Positions 10,782 to 23,096 are shown, counted from the first letter of the stretch. The stretch: DNA of 64,000 nt from Enoplolaimus lenunculus (GCA_030248215.1 JASANG010003942.1:62001-126000), one strand, 5' to 3'. The notes: generated by a model from the sequence alone, not told the origin. Numbers and translations: made by a program.

Positions 10782-13700
10782 ATGTTTGGATTTGCGTCAA
10801 GAGCTTTATTGAGCAGTGTTGTTGTTAAATCATGTCGAAATGGTTAGTGATTAGAATTTTGTTGCTGAAAATTGCTGTTGTGAATTACATAATTTTTCTT
10901 CAACTTAGCATTTTATGGCGTCGAGTAGTAGATGTGTGGTAACGATTAATATATAATGAGAACCACCTGCTCAAGTTGATATGTGAGCAGTTTTAGATGT
11001 GTACGTAGTTGGAACAATTGGGTATTTTAGCAATTAGCATAGGTATTCTTTTTATCAAGTATTGTTTTTAATCGAATATTTAAAAAAATACATACGGAGC
11101 AGGGTTCAACCGGAATTCCTGTTCCGGTCGGAATTCCTACAAAAATTCAACTCCTGTTCCTGTTCCTGCAATTCAAACGTGCAGGGACCGGAATTTTTAC
11201 GGTTTTGTTGTCAAATTATTCGTAATCGTTTAAATATTGGAAACTGTGTCGTTAAAAAATGTTTTGTCACAATTAGTGTTTATGTACCTAGTTTAAATTT
11301 TGTTACTAAATTGTTCTTGACGTGTTTTCGAAAAACTTAATGATGGCATAGCTGAAAATTTTCTTGAGCCATTTTTTGGCAAGTTTTCTAAAAAGTAAAG
11401 CAGTAATTCGGTGATGGAAATTATTTCGAATTCCGGTTCCTGTTCCTGTTCCGGCAACATTTAGTTCCAGTTGGAACCCTGATACGTAGTATACCTATTC
11501 TGTGCTCCGTTATAATTCTATTCTCAACTTGGGTCTTTGTGTTACTACCGTGCGTTACGCTTAGTTGTTTCATTATTTCCCGATTTAAAGACGAGCAACA
11601 CGGAATTTCAATTTAATGACGAACATGAGCGAAATTCTGTTTCATGTGGTCAATTCTATTAATTATTCTGTTGAAATCGTATATTTTTCAATTTGTTGTT
11701 TTCATGTATAAAAGGCGAGTAGGTTAAACTGTGGATTCGATTGTTTGTACTATGCGCATGTCGCGTGCCTTGCAAATAAATCCTTAAATCTTTGCCATAT
11801 TCGTATGAATGTAAATGAAACCAAAACTATTGTATGTCATATGAACCTACCGTTTGATTTCAGGCAATCTTGCCGCGTTAGCTGGTCGTGCGTTAACTTC
11901 TGATGTGCAAAGTAAGCAAACCATGGTAATTCTTTGTAGCGAAATTAAATTGCTAATTGTCTTGTATTTGTGTAAAATCTTGTTGTTTATATACCTATTA
12001 TAATAGCGCGCAGCTAACATCGTCAATTACCAATACTTAATAGCCTTTTACTATGCACACGCTAACAGAACCAAAACAACAAAACTGCACACGTATCTCT
12101 CTTTATCAAAACTAGCCTACTACCCTCTTGCTAAGCTATCTTGATGCCACTCAAAACCAGGAATATATGCAAATTTTTTGAGTATCCTGAAAACCACCAG
12201 ATAAAACAACTTGCCGAACCAGATAGCTCAAAAGTCTACGCCCACACAAACCGATGGGCTGATCTTTCAAAGATGTTTTAAATTGGCCTGCGCACACCTA
12301 TTCTATATTTCAGACGTCGCTCATTTAAAAGCGCATCACCTAATATTTATCGCGTAGCATAGCCAACGGTGAGGCTGGTTGGCAACTCCAGTGAATTTGT
12401 GTTGCTTTCGCACGACTTTCAAATTACGTACGTTTCCTCCAAAGCGGAAGCTGTATTTTGATATTAGTCTCCAGATTCGCCGTAAAATCCCAATGAGTTA
12501 TCCAACTCATACAGGTACGTACATCCGTTTTAATTTGAAATGAATTTTTAAAAACACTTCGACACGTCGGTTGTTACTTTGTTTTTCAGCCATAAAAGTT
12601 GAAGTTCCGAAAGACATGGATCCGCGATTTGTAACGCCAAAGGCTTGCGTTCCGCGTCCGCAGGATGACGCACCGTCGTTCGTAGGACAAGCGGTCGTTA
12701 ATCGTTCATTCAAAGAGATTTCGTTGACAGACTACAATGGCAAATGGCTTGTGTTGTTTTTCTATCCTTTAGATTTGTAAGTTGTAACGTTTTTTAGTCC
12801 AAAACTTTAATTATTGAAACTCTAAATTATTTAGTTGTCTTTAATGTACGCTTGAAATTGCGGAGAGTGCAAAACAACGCGTTTGAATAATAGAATATAT
12901 ATATATATATATACTTTAGTTATTTGTGTATACTGTTAGTACTCAGCAGGGTGGAGTCTAACGGTGCGTTGCGTGCAAACAACAAAAACGTATAAAACCA
13001 GAAAAACATAGCCCCGTTGGACATGGGGAACTGAGTGTTAAAGCACTTTTATTAACAAACAAAACATACTATTTGATACAATGACAGCGCCCGGACACCT
13101 AGAGCTCGCAGTATTTATAGTGCTAACTGATTTGAATGTGTAACTTTAAGCTTAATCGGTTCTTCGAAAATGGTTGGCTTTGACCACCTCAACGAATTCA
13201 CATTTTCATTATCCAAACAAGTCCTAAATAAACAAATCCCCGATTTGTATATCGATTCTGGATCGACGTGTGCTTACATATAGCGTCGTTCAGGATTTGT
13301 CGAGAGTGAATGCAATTGCATAGATTTGTATTTATTTCACATTGTTTTAGTACGTTTGTGTGTCCAACGGAAATAATTGCGTTTAGTGATGCTGTAGATC
13401 AGTTCAGAAATTGCCAATGTGAACTAGTCGCGTGTTCGACAGATTCACATTTTAGTCACCTTGCATGGATAAATACGCCGCGTAAGGTGAAGTGATGAGA
13501 CGTGATGGAAAAATACTAAAATAGTTCTTTCTGGTTCTAACTCTTAGGGTATTGAGTACGTATCTTTGTGAGAGGCGTCAAGCGAGTGTAAACAGCAGAA
13601 TAAATTTAAATAAAGAAAACATAATGTATCCTTATATAAAGAAAACATAATGTATCCTTAAATATAGAAAACATAATGTATCCTTAAATAAGGAAAACAT

Positions 13701-14962
13701 AATGTATCCTTAAATAAGGAAAACATAATGTATCCTTAAATAAAGAAAACATAATGTATCCTTATATAAAGAAAACATAATGTATCCTTAAATATAGAAA
13801 ACATAATGTATCCTTAAATAAGGAAAACATAATGTATCCTTAAATAAGGAAAACATAATGTATCCTTAAATACACATTTTGACAGGCAAAGGATTTTTGG
13901 AAACAAAGATTTTGTATAAATCTTAGTGTAGGCATTTGAACGTAATTTCGTGTTTGGTGTTAACTTCACGACCAAGTTTAAAAGAGTCCTTAATCATGAA
14001 AACGTCATTGGTTTCAAGAAAAGTTTAAATTGTGTCAGTAAAAATATTATGTTTATCCGTTTTGGTTATGGTATATTTCACTAGTTTAGGAAGGCGGTCT
14101 TGGAGAAATGAAGATTCCAATGTTAGCTGATTATACGAAGAAAATTTCAAAAGATTACGGTCTATTGCTCGACAGTCTTGGAGCTGCGCTGAGGTATTTT
14201 CTGTTATGCGTTTCAGGCTGTGGGGTCGTTTAAAACGGTTATAGCGTTGTTTTATGTATGTTGTCTCTCAACAATGCAAATGGTATTTTATACTATCATT
14301 ATTTAATAAGTGATGTTGTAATACTTTTCAAGATTTTTCTTCTGTTAACTTATCTTATTATTGTTTAAGGGTGTGTAATAATTTTCAAGATTTTTCTTCT
14401 GTTAACTTATCTTATTATTGTTTAGGGGTTTGTAATAATTTTCAAGATTTTTCTTCTGTTAACTTATGTTATTAATGTTTAGGGGTTTGTAATAATTTTC
14501 AAGATTTTTCTTCTGTTAACTTATCTTATTATTGTTTAGGGGGTTGTTCATAATCGACCCAAAAGGTAAAGTTCGACATACGTGTGTTAACGACCTTCCT
14601 GTCGGCAGATCAGTTGAAGAAACCCTGAGACTCGTAAAAGCGTTTCAGTACTTTGACAAACATGGCGAAGGTAAGATTGCTTATTATTAATCACTAATGA
14701 TGTTACAAGCTTTTTGTTTAAGAGATACTGTTGATTTATACTCGGTTTGTAACCATGTCGCAGTGTCAATGAAGCCGTTTTACTTTTTAAAACAACTCAC
14801 ACCGTATTTGCTCGCAGTGTTTTGCTGGGTGGTCAAAATACGCAGTCGCTGAGGTTTATGCGACGGTTTAATATGTTTTCAGTCTGTCCTGCTAATTGGA
14901 CACCTGAATCGCCTACGATTGATCCTAAAGATCCGAAGAAATATTTTACGAAAGTCAATTGA
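10782..14962 (+). CDS. 2-Cys peroxiredoxin, mitochondrial-type isoform
   Basis: Thiol peroxidase that reduces H2O2 and organic peroxides, normally recycled by thioredoxin. Exons: 10782-10842, 11864-11911, 12590-12776, 13351-13486, 14090-14193, 14540-14670, 14883-14962; 248 residues. The first two exons encode a leader rich in Arg, Ala, Ser and Leu with no acidic residue until its end ([12 protein letters not shown], then [15 protein letters not shown]), typical of a mitochondrial presequence. They end in phase 1, exactly as the alternative exon at 12493 does, so both join exon 12590. The body carries TFVCPTE with the peroxidatic Cys, VCPANW with the resolving Cys, GGLG, and a C-terminal YF. 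GGLG plus YF mark eukaryotic 2-Cys enzymes prone to hyperoxidation. Length and layout fit the PRDX3 type. All introns are GT-AG. The leader assignment is inferred from composition; the enzyme family is certain. Confidence 0.85.
11100..11481. mobile_element. hAT-like MITE in peroxiredoxin intron
   Basis: Termini CAGGGTTCAACCGG and the complement of CCAGTTGGAACCCTG; flanks ATACGGAG and ATACGTAG form an 8-bp duplication with one mismatch. Internal AATTCCTGTTCCTGTTCC repeats are shared with copies at 1926-2447 and 8260-8360. Non-coding. Terminal CAGGG and the 8-bp duplication are hAT-superfamily features. Confidence 0.75.
12493..14962 (+). CDS. 2-Cys peroxiredoxin, cytosolic-type isoform (alternative first exon)
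   Basis: Same gene read from a different first exon: 12493-12514, then the five shared exons from 12590; 219 residues. The first exon adds only MSYPTHT before the shared body, with no targeting signal, so the product should stay in the cytosol. Peroxidatic Cys74 (FVCPTE) and resolving Cys195 (VCPANW) are 121 residues apart, the same spacing as in human PRDX1. GGLG and the C-terminal YF (residues 214-215) are present. The exon cannot be a cassette behind the mitochondrial exons: using the AG at 12473-12474 after exon 11911 meets a stop within three codons. It is therefore a true alternative start. Residues [10 protein letters not shown] before APSF are longer than usual for this family. Confidence 0.85.
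13609..13872 (+). repeat. 26-bp minisatellite with five-unit higher-order pattern
   Basis: Ten units of GAAAACATAATGTATCCTTA plus six variable bases, measured period 26 bp (13620, 13646, 13672). Variant bases before GAAAAC run AA, AA, AT, AG, AG and then repeat in the same order, so the array is two copies of a 130-bp, five-unit block. It lies in the intron between peroxiredoxin exons 13351-13486 and 14090-14193. Confidence 0.95.
14326..14540 (+). repeat. 57-bp tandem repeat that copies a 3' splice site
   Basis: Four units of period 57 bp (core CAAGATTTTTCTTCTGTTAA at 14329, 14386, 14443, 14500). Each unit ends in TTATTRTTGTTTA(A/G)GGG; the last one is the functional acceptor of peroxiredoxin exon 14540 (AG at 14538-14539). 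The copies place acceptor-like AGs at 14424-14425 and 14481-14482. Splicing at these would read a stop after three codons. Confidence 0.95.
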
Positions 14963-16177
14963 AATTTGGCTGAATTTGTTACAGTTTATTGCCGTTGTTC
15001 GATAAAGTTGTGTAGTTTTATTCTTATTTTTATTTTGGTTCGTTATTTATTAGCCGTCTACAACTTGTAGCTTGTTACGCTTGTTTACAATGCTTAAACA
15101 GCTCGAGAAGAATAATATTGATTGAGTTCCAGGTTCTCAAAATGGGTTCAGTTTGAACTAATTTGTAATTTTACTCTTTAACTGATGTAGCTTTGACCAA
15201 GACAACCGGACACAGTTAGTTTATGCAGTTACGCTTATCTAAGAACTAAAAGTATTGTAATTTCAGCAATCTAAAGGTTGCGCTATGTACATTTGGTTTC
15301 CAACGCCGTCCGTTACCCGTGCGGCGCCGTGCGTTATCGTACGTAAATTGCACACTGATGATGCCGTATAGTGATGGACAGCGCCGGACGGTGACGGAGG
15401 GCTCCGTGCGAACGACGAACGGCGCTGGACGTCAACAAAAGTGTAGCGCAATCCTAAACCTCGTGCTTAGTTGGTCATCTTCGGACCAAGATTGCATTTA
15501 AAATACTTTATTGTAAAAAGGGAAATAACTTTGCCAATTCGTTAAATGTACTGGTATGGCTGGTTTCGTCACAATGGGGAGTGGTGGGCCGCGGTATATT
15601 GTGGCGCGCCAGTACATTTTTAGTTCCCGCCGGTTCGCGCGTTTGCTCCCGGTTGAATTCCTCCTCCCCTCCTCAAATTTTAAAATTTTGCCCTACATTT
15701 CTGTCATTCCTTTTTTACTACTTTATCCCTAGCTCGTAACCCTTCAACCGCCCTTTTTTCTGCCGATATACGAAGTTTTAATGTCCCTGGCCTGCGCTAG
15801 CCGTCACTTTTCAACGCAAGGTAAATATCAAAAGCATATAATATATGCAGTTACGCAATGAAAGATGGTTCACGGCATTGAATATATACGTTGCATTAAA
15901 ATCGTGTGTTATGTTTCGTTACGATCCATTTCCGGCCGAAACTTGGTTTTGTCGCGATTTCTCTCCACTGCGTAGCCTTCGGGTTGTTCCTATTTTTCTG
16001 CCACAGCTTAAGCTTCTTTTAATTTGGAGATGTCTGGCACTTAAAATTTCTAAAAGTGTCCAATACCATTACAAAGCAAAAGTATACGCCCGAATTTCCG
16101 AATCAAAGCAAATCAAGGCATAGATGAGTATATTTGTATACTGATGTTCTTTTTGCTCCGCTCAGTAACAGAACAAC
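14963..16177. other. peroxiredoxin 3' region and intergenic sequence
   Basis: T-rich sequence after the stop with no canonical AATAAA; GATAAAG near 15000 is the closest. 15290-15440 is CG-richer (GCGGCGCCGTGCG, CGGACGGTGACGG) but has no sustained coding frame. Nothing else recognised. Confidence 0.5.
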
Positions 16178-16360
16178 GGCCCATGTATAGAACAGGGTCG
16201 GAACAGTAGTATAAGCATATTCCTATGGCTAAGTCTAAGCCTAAGTCTAAACGTAAGAATGAGCATATGCCTAAGCCTAAGCAAAAAAATAGTCTAAAGC
16301 TTAAACTGACTCTATTATAGCCCTCCGGAAAACGATCCGGCCCTGTTCTATACATGGGCC
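16178..16360. mobile_element. MITE with near-perfect GGCCCATGTATAGAACAGGG termini
   Basis: Both ends read GGCCCATGTATAGAACAGGG (one strand each), followed by CGG. The interior is CCTAAGTCTAAGCCTAAG and similar. No clear duplication of flanking bases. Related: 57707-57882 and, with AAAGATCAGGGGCGG in the terminus, about 17135-17300, 33626-33833 and 38600-38802. Confidence 0.85.
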
Positions 16361-17131
16361 AAAAGCATATGAGCCTCTAACCCCTTGGTTACCAAGGTAT
16401 ACAACTGGAGCTCTGCCTGCGGCTCCGGTAGATTTTTAGCAATCCAGGCACTCGGCAGCGAAGTTTTGCATTGCTTTACAAAGTTTATCTGTTTGGCGCA
16501 GAAAAAAAAATTACCTAAATTTCGTAAAAATATGCGTAAAACCAAACGATTTAACAACACATTATAAATTTTTGCTAAAATGTACAAATAAAAGGTTATG
16601 TTAGCTAATTTAATTATATACACCTCAAACTCGGGTATCTTTCGCCTCCGGTTTTACCCAAAATTTTTGTTATAATTGTCGGGTTTTTTGTTAAAGCCTA
16701 TTTCAAGATTTATCCAAATGGGATCTTTTGCAAATTCCGATACTAGGGTGTATTAAACGGATAGCAAAGATAATGGATAAGGGACGGACCGCGAGTTTTA
16801 CCGGTAACGGATATCCAGTTGCACATTACCGGAATCAAATATCCGGTTACTACCTGCAGACATCCTTCATATATTATTGCATCGTATTATTAATTTCTTG
16901 AACACTTTTGTCACAATACAGGATAGAATTTCCATTTCCGAAATTTCGCAGAAAATCAGCGTAAAATCAAACAACTTAACAACATATTGCAGATATTGGC
17001 TAAGTGAACCAATTAACAATCAGTTACTACGTAATTTCGTCTCACCTCCGGCTCCACCAGTAATTAGCGACGTGCAAATCGTCACCGAGCTTTATAAAAT
17101 TTTGAGGGGAAAATGGTGGATCCGATGAAAT

Positions 17132-17302
17132 TTTAGCCCATGTAAAGATCAAGGGCGGAACGTTTTTGTATGATACTGCAATAGACTAAGCTTAAGCTTA
17201 GACTAATTTTTTTACTTGGCTGGACTTAGGCTCAGGAATATGCTCATTCTTACGCTTATGTTTAGGAATATATATGCTTGTAATACTGTTCCCTTCACCC
17301 TG
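17132..17302. mobile_element. TTAGGC MITE between peroxiredoxin and UBE2K
   Basis: Starts AGCCCATGTAAAGATCAAGG and ends near CTGTTCCCTTCACCCTGTC. The interior includes GCTTAAGCTTAGAC and CTCATTCTTACGCTTATG, matching 33626 and 57707. Confidence 0.65.
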
Positions 17303-18639
17303 TCTTAAGAAACTAGTCTGTGCTGAGGGGATTTCCGATTATGATATCGAAAAGACTGGTACGTTGGGCGTACAACTATGTCACCACAACCACAACATAC
17401 AAACTGTAACCAAATATTTATGTCAATGCGTACGGGGATTATAGCTTGTCCTCAGTTTCTGCTAATGACCTGAACCTGTATATTGTCCATTATCTGTTAC
17501 AAGGGACTCGCTTAACAAAATGTTTTTCAACCCTTTCTGGCTGGGAGTTGTTTTTGAGAAACCACTTGAAACATAGCAAGCCTTGAGTAGAACTTATGCG
17601 TTGTCCAACATCTATTTTAATAGTGTTGCAACGTCGCCTATGCTATTGCAACACACCCTTAATTGTCCCCACTCCTTCCGAAGGAGGTACTACCAAAATA
17701 CACAACCTTTATTATCTCTGTTAACAGAATGGTCTACTTGCAATATTTTGTAATGCCCTTAAAACCAGGTGGTTTGACAAATTTTCGAAATTTGTGCACA
17801 TTTTATCATTTTTAAATCGTGTAAACACACTATTTCGGATGCCAAAATTCTAAATGTATGCAGTATCTGGAAACGTATGATAAAATATGGTGTATGGCAC
17901 AAATTGAAAACTTGGGCAATAAAGGCTCATACAATTTTAGAAAAAACTAATAATAATATGCCAATAAAATACCGAGAAATTCCGGTGAAAAATACCGGAT
18001 TTATCCGGACCATTTTCCGATTCTGGTTCCGGTTCCGTTTCCGGAATTTTTTAAATTACCGGTTCCTGTTCAGGTAAATTGTAATTCCGGTTGCATCATG
18101 TGCTGACATAGCCTAGCTATTGTCGTTATTGGAAAAAATATACATAACATTATTCAATGGCCACGAAAGGCCCAGATAAGTTATACTTTGCATTGCGGTA
18201 CAGCAGCAACGCCTAAGTCTAACTTAAGTTCTAAGAGACACTAGGTGGAACAAGGGTCTTCCTTAAAATGTGTTTTGGGATTTGGATTTAGTTTTATGTT
18301 TTAGTTTTTGTTTGAAATGCAAAAAGTAAATAAACCATGCGGCAAGGTAAATTTGTTCCCGTGCAGTAAATCTAATTCATAGTTAAAACTGAAATTATAA
18401 ACTCAGCAAACGTTTAGCAACTACTCAGGTAATTGTGGTTAAACAACATAATTCACTGCGCTAAATGTTTGGGTTGATTAACTGCCAATGGAGGACTTCG
18501 AATGCTGAAAAGTACACAAATTTTAATTATCTAGCTAGGGTTACAGCACTCAGCGTGTCGGCGTTGTTATAAGTTGAGTAGGCTGACGGTCGGCGGGTTT
18601 TAGTTCTGACTGCTTGCAGCTGAGAATCAGTTGTGTTAC

Positions 18640-18715
18640 ATGAGAGTTAGATCCCGTAACCAATGGTCGACAGATTCTCAGTCTAGCGCGCTACCACTGA
18701 GCCAAACCATCTAGT
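18640..18715 (-). repeat. tRNA-like sequence upstream of UBE2K
   Basis: Minus strand reads GGTTTGGCTCAGTGGTAGCGCGCTAGACTGAGAATCTG, a clear A box and anticodon-arm-like hairpin, but the B-box region is poor. Likely another SINE head; a functional tRNA is not supported. Confidence 0.5.
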
Positions 18716-18891
18716 TGTACGCCAAAGGTTTGACACCTTAGAAAAATTGTTCCCGGGTTCCTGCATAGTTGCTGTTAAATGGCAAGTTTCGAAGATTTTG
18801 ATTAACTACAACATCGAGCTTTGCAAACGGCAAGATCAAATAGGATTTTTTAATACCTAATGTTTCTTCAGCTGTTACATATTACCTTCAA

Positions 18892-21800
18892 ATGTCTAAT
18901 ATAGCACTACAGCGAATTCAACGTGAATATAAAGAGTTTAACAAACCCGACGACGTAAGTTATAACACTTATGATATCTTGCAGGGAGCGACAGTACACA
19001 GGAACGTAGATTTATACGGATTTGAGGCCAGTGTGTGGGGTACCTACTAGCGGGCTAGAGCGGGGATCGAACTCTCAGCCTATGGATCCTTAAGCAAGCA
19101 CTCTACCACTGCGCCACGTAGCCCGCCTCTCCAACTGCATTTTTCGTCGACTATATGTGTTGACCGTACAACACAATGTGCATTGCATTGATTGCATATG
19201 CACCAGGACAAGCATGTCTCACATGCTTACACCTGATGTGTGCAACTTCATTTTATTATTTTCTATTGATCTGTAATCTATTTTTAATGTTTAATTTTTA
19301 TGTCAGTGCACACTTTTAACGTGAACTTCATTTCTTTTTTAACGTTTTTAACATGTAGTACAGTTTCAAAAGTTTTGCCTGTCGAGGTATGCAGTTGCAA
19401 ATACAGGCATGCGGGAATGCTTTCAAACTAGCGACCGACAGATGCTTAGGTGAACGCTCTACCACTGCGACACGCAGACCACTTTTTCAATTGCATTCCG
19501 CTTAGACTATATATGCCGACTGTATGCTGTCGGCAAGCCAATCATACATACTTTATTGTGCAATGCATTGTATTGCGTATGCGCACAGGTAAGTATATGA
19601 TACATGCTTATAAGGTCCAAGTGTTCAGTCAGAGCGTATTGGTGACTCATTGATATTGTAGTTACGTTTTAAATTAGGAAAAATCTATTCGATTTGCAAC
19701 ACCTGTTGGCTAGTGTAAACCAAAGTTGAATATTTTAGGAACTGACATCTGGTATTAAAGTTGGATTAATCGATGATTCTTACTTCCATTTGCGTGGCGA
19801 GATTGACGGTCCACCAGACACTCCGTATGAAACAGGGACGTTTGTTCTCGATGTGGAAATACCGCAAACTTATCCCTTTCATCCCCCAAAAGTAGGTGTT
19901 CAATTTAAATTTGTATTATATATACATAATGCAATATATACACTTTACTTTTTACATTGTATTCGGTTAACGAGTTATCGGTACAGTTTGCAAATTTTTA
20001 GCGCACATGTATACATATGTCTGTGTTGCGAAATGAAACCATTATTCGAAACGACGCTTTATATTTGATATACTATACGATCAAAAACGAGTACTGGTAA
20101 TGTTTTGTTTGTAAAGTTTGAGCATGAATGAAAAACCAGGTTTTTGATGAGCTATCGAAAGATTGTGTTTGAAATTTGGCCACGGTATGTGGATGTCCGT
20201 CCGTCCGCCCGAAAAGAATCTCAGGAACGGCTGAACCCATTTTGATTTTGATTAACTTTTTTTGTTTGAAAGCCAATTATCCTGGGGTGTTGAGGTCTTA
20301 AAATTTTAAGCCGTTTATTAGCTACGGTCTATTTTGCATAATTAATTAAGCCTAAATTAGGACTTTCTACATTATTTCACTAATTATTACAGTTAGAAGC
20401 GATCTAATTTCGGCATTAAAGGGTTTTTGGGTGCGAGGAATCTGCGTAGACTGTTTACAAATCTTCAAAACGGATAATTGAGCAGTTAGCTAATAGATAA
20501 TTTGCATATAATTATTATGGTTTACTAAAGGTTTTTGGGTGCGAGAAATCTGAATAAATTGTTTACAAACCTTGAAAACCGATTATCGAATAGTTAGCTA
20601 ATAGCTACTTTGCATATTTGCGTAATTGATAAGCATAAATAATGGTTTTTTAAATTATTTCTCAGATTATTAGTGTTACTTTAGGGTTTTTGAGCGCGAG
20701 GAATCTGAATAAATGGTTTACAAACCTCCAAAAAAATAAATGAACAGTTAGCTAATAACTAATTTGCATATTAGCTTAACTGCTCACGTGTTTTGAACTT
20801 CGCTCAATACATGTAGTCCCACTACGACTGGTTATTTGGTTGTACATTGGTCAGTTGTATATGCAGTATGCACTTGACAGATACGTTAACACTAGCGGGT
20901 TTTTGTGGTTTAGTTTTTTACTCTGTTAATTGTAATTTATGTGTACCTTTGCATATAATAACATGCTTGAAACTCTAAAATATTTTAATTATTTTGTTCG
21001 TATACTTCTGCAGATTAAGTTTGTGACAAAGATTTGGCATCCTAATATCAGCTCAGCTACTGGAGCCATCTGCCTTGATATCTTAAAAGATCAATGGTAA
21101 GTGTTGTAGACTTTGTAAAATAACGTTGGGCTGTTTGAGATTTATGACGAATGACATCAATTGTGACTTGTGTGTTAACATTACACAAATCGGCGTCTGT
21201 ATATATCCCTTCACCGTAAGGTGCGTTCATAAATCTGTTTAATACTTGAATTCTTGTAAGTGCACTGCTCCCTCAAGCTTAGGCTTAGGCGTAGGTTCTG
21301 GAAATGTGAGCGTTTATATCTGGCATGTAAGCAATTATTTGTTTAGGGCAGCATCAATGAGCTTACGCACAATTTTTCTTTCGATACAAGCACTTCTTTG
21401 CTCACCGGAACCTGACGATCCGCAAGACGCCGTTGTTGCTAGACAGTACAAAGATGATTTTGCTCTGTTTACGGAAACTGCTCGTAATTGGTCCCAAAAA
21501 TATGCAGCCGGTAATCAAAGAGACTTTATTGAAGTTTTACTGTTTAACTTTAAACACAAGGTGGTTTTCAATTTTTTTTCGACGAATATACTAGAAATTA
21601 ATTACTTTATTTATTGAAATGTCAAAATAGGAGTACCGGATCCAAGTAGCGAATTTTCAACCAGAGTCTGACGAGAGTTATACCAACTGGAACATGTATA
21701 CTTAGTTCATTATTTCGTTTATATTTTAATATCACGATGTATGTTATTTGTGTTTCAGCCACTAGTGCACCAAACTCCGAGTTTTTACATAGAATCGAAC

Positions 21801-22324
21801 AATTGAAAGACATGGGAGTGGAAGAAGTAGGTGATCGGGTCTACCTGTTATTTTTTACAGTAATGGTTAAGTATATTTTCGGATGTGATGGTAACGGCAA
21901 CTTGTTCTTGGAATTGGTCAAAATTTCAGTGTACATTGTGGACCTGAGATACATGCTTACTTTAAGCATCGTCTGAAAAATGTTTACATGTTGCGTGCCA
22001 GAGAGATTTGTTTGTCTCAGCTTATGATCAGGGTGTAAAACTGTTCGTTTATTCGCTCTTTAGTTACAATATGTTTTTGCAGTATCCAGCGCACTGTACT
22101 ATATGTGCAACGTTTTTCAGTAACAGTAATTTTGCCCTATCCGGTTCATGAGCAAATATTTCTTTATTTTTACTTTTCAGTTCGATGTCCTGTATTTTTA
22201 GTTGCCGTTGCGCCCTAGTGTGCGTATGTGTTCTTTGAATTTATTGTTTTAGAATGATGCACGTGTCGCGTTAAGCAGTTGTGGTTGGGATATTTCTCGT
22301 GCAACTGAAATGATTTTTAGCTAA
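18892..22324 (+). CDS. UBE2K: Ubiquitin-conjugating enzyme E2 K (UBC core plus UBA domain)
   Basis: E2 enzyme that accepts ubiquitin from E1 on an active-site Cys and builds mainly K48-linked chains. Exons: 18892-18954, 19739-19891, 21014-21096, 21347-21510, 21759-21826, 22253-22324. All introns are GT-AG, the phases are consistent, and the product is 200 residues, the same length as human UBE2K. The start [16 protein letters not shown] matches the family N-terminus. The core has [13 protein letters not shown], the HPN motif at 81-83 and catalytic Cys92 in [12 protein letters not shown], also Cys92 in human. [15 protein letters not shown] follows. The last two exons encode a UBA domain ([15 protein letters not shown], then [13 protein letters not shown]) that binds ubiquitin. 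Two tRNA-derived repeats sit in intron 1. No canonical polyadenylation signal stands out after the stop. Confidence 0.95.
19050..19231 (-). mobile_element. tRNA-derived SINE, copy 2, in UBE2K intron 1
   Basis: Nearly identical to 522-702 over its whole length, including the tail ending CATGTCTCACATGCTTACA. Perfect 7-bp acceptor-like pairing GCGGGCT/AGCCCGC. A diverged third copy follows at about 19425-19605, and a different tRNA-like head (minus strand, GGCTCAGTGGTAGCGCGCTA) lies at 18640-18712. Confidence 0.8.
19400..19605 (-). mobile_element. diverged tRNA-SINE copy in UBE2K intron 1
   Basis: Shares the CTCTACCACTGCGNCACG head (reverse of the A box) and the tail landmarks GTATGCGCACAGG and ATACATGCTTA with the 522 and 19050 copies, but with many substitutions, so it is an older insertion. 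Confidence 0.65.
20395..20775 (+). repeat. three degenerate ~120-140 bp repeat units in UBE2K intron
   Basis: Each unit has GGGTTTTTGGGTGCGAGGAA, ATAAATTGTTTACAAACCT and AGTTAGCTAATA. Single related units lie at 40020-40105 and, weakly, just before 20395. Non-coding; origin unknown. Confidence 0.8.
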
Positions 22325-23096
22325 TAGACTATTTCTTCATCTGTGACTGGACTGACAAATTTCTCATTGCGAAGTTTACTTTGGACGTTTTATGTCAAGT
22401 TCGTTTTTGATTGGACAGAATGTGAAAATGACTTAATCGGCACGGTTTTGTTGAAGCTCCGGATGTGAAATATTTATTGCGACCTTTATTGAACAACATA
22501 GTATATGAATTAATGAAATATGTGTAAATACCATTCTAACTTTGTTAGTGATTGGAGAGATGATGCATGGTAATGTTCTTGTCGGGCCGTTATGTAGTAG
22601 AGTAGGTACCCACTTATGACGTTTTTGGTCACTCTGGTGTGTGCGATAATACGAATTTAAGAATTTTTGTTGATTTGTAACGAAACCTAGCCAGATTTTT
22701 GAACGCGACCTGCCAGATAATACATAATTTCAGCACTCTGCTTTGCATCATCGATGCATTACTTATTTGAACAGTGTGCAAACAAACGATTGGAGAAGAC
22801 CAAAAAATTTTCGTCTGGGCTGTATTTCTGGCTACGAGTTTATCTAGATTGGTTTGAAGTATTTAGTTCAGCTTTCGACGTCGATTTCGATACCAAGTCG
22901 AGTTTCTGATTGGGATATAATACTATGTTATCAAATCTTCCGTTGTTCAAAACTTACTTTTAGTATATGACAAGTCTTTTATCAATGAATTTATGGCAAT
23001 GTTGTGCGCTTAAATTTGATCTTTACTTTTATTACAGCATGATTTTTGACAAAACCATATGCTGGAATACCTTTCCGGGTTGTGATAAAAGTTAAA
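22325..23096. other. UBE2K 3' region, no further feature
   Basis: AT-rich, no open frame of note. TGAAATATGTGTAAATACC and similar sequence but no clear AATAAA directly after the stop. Confidence 0.5.
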
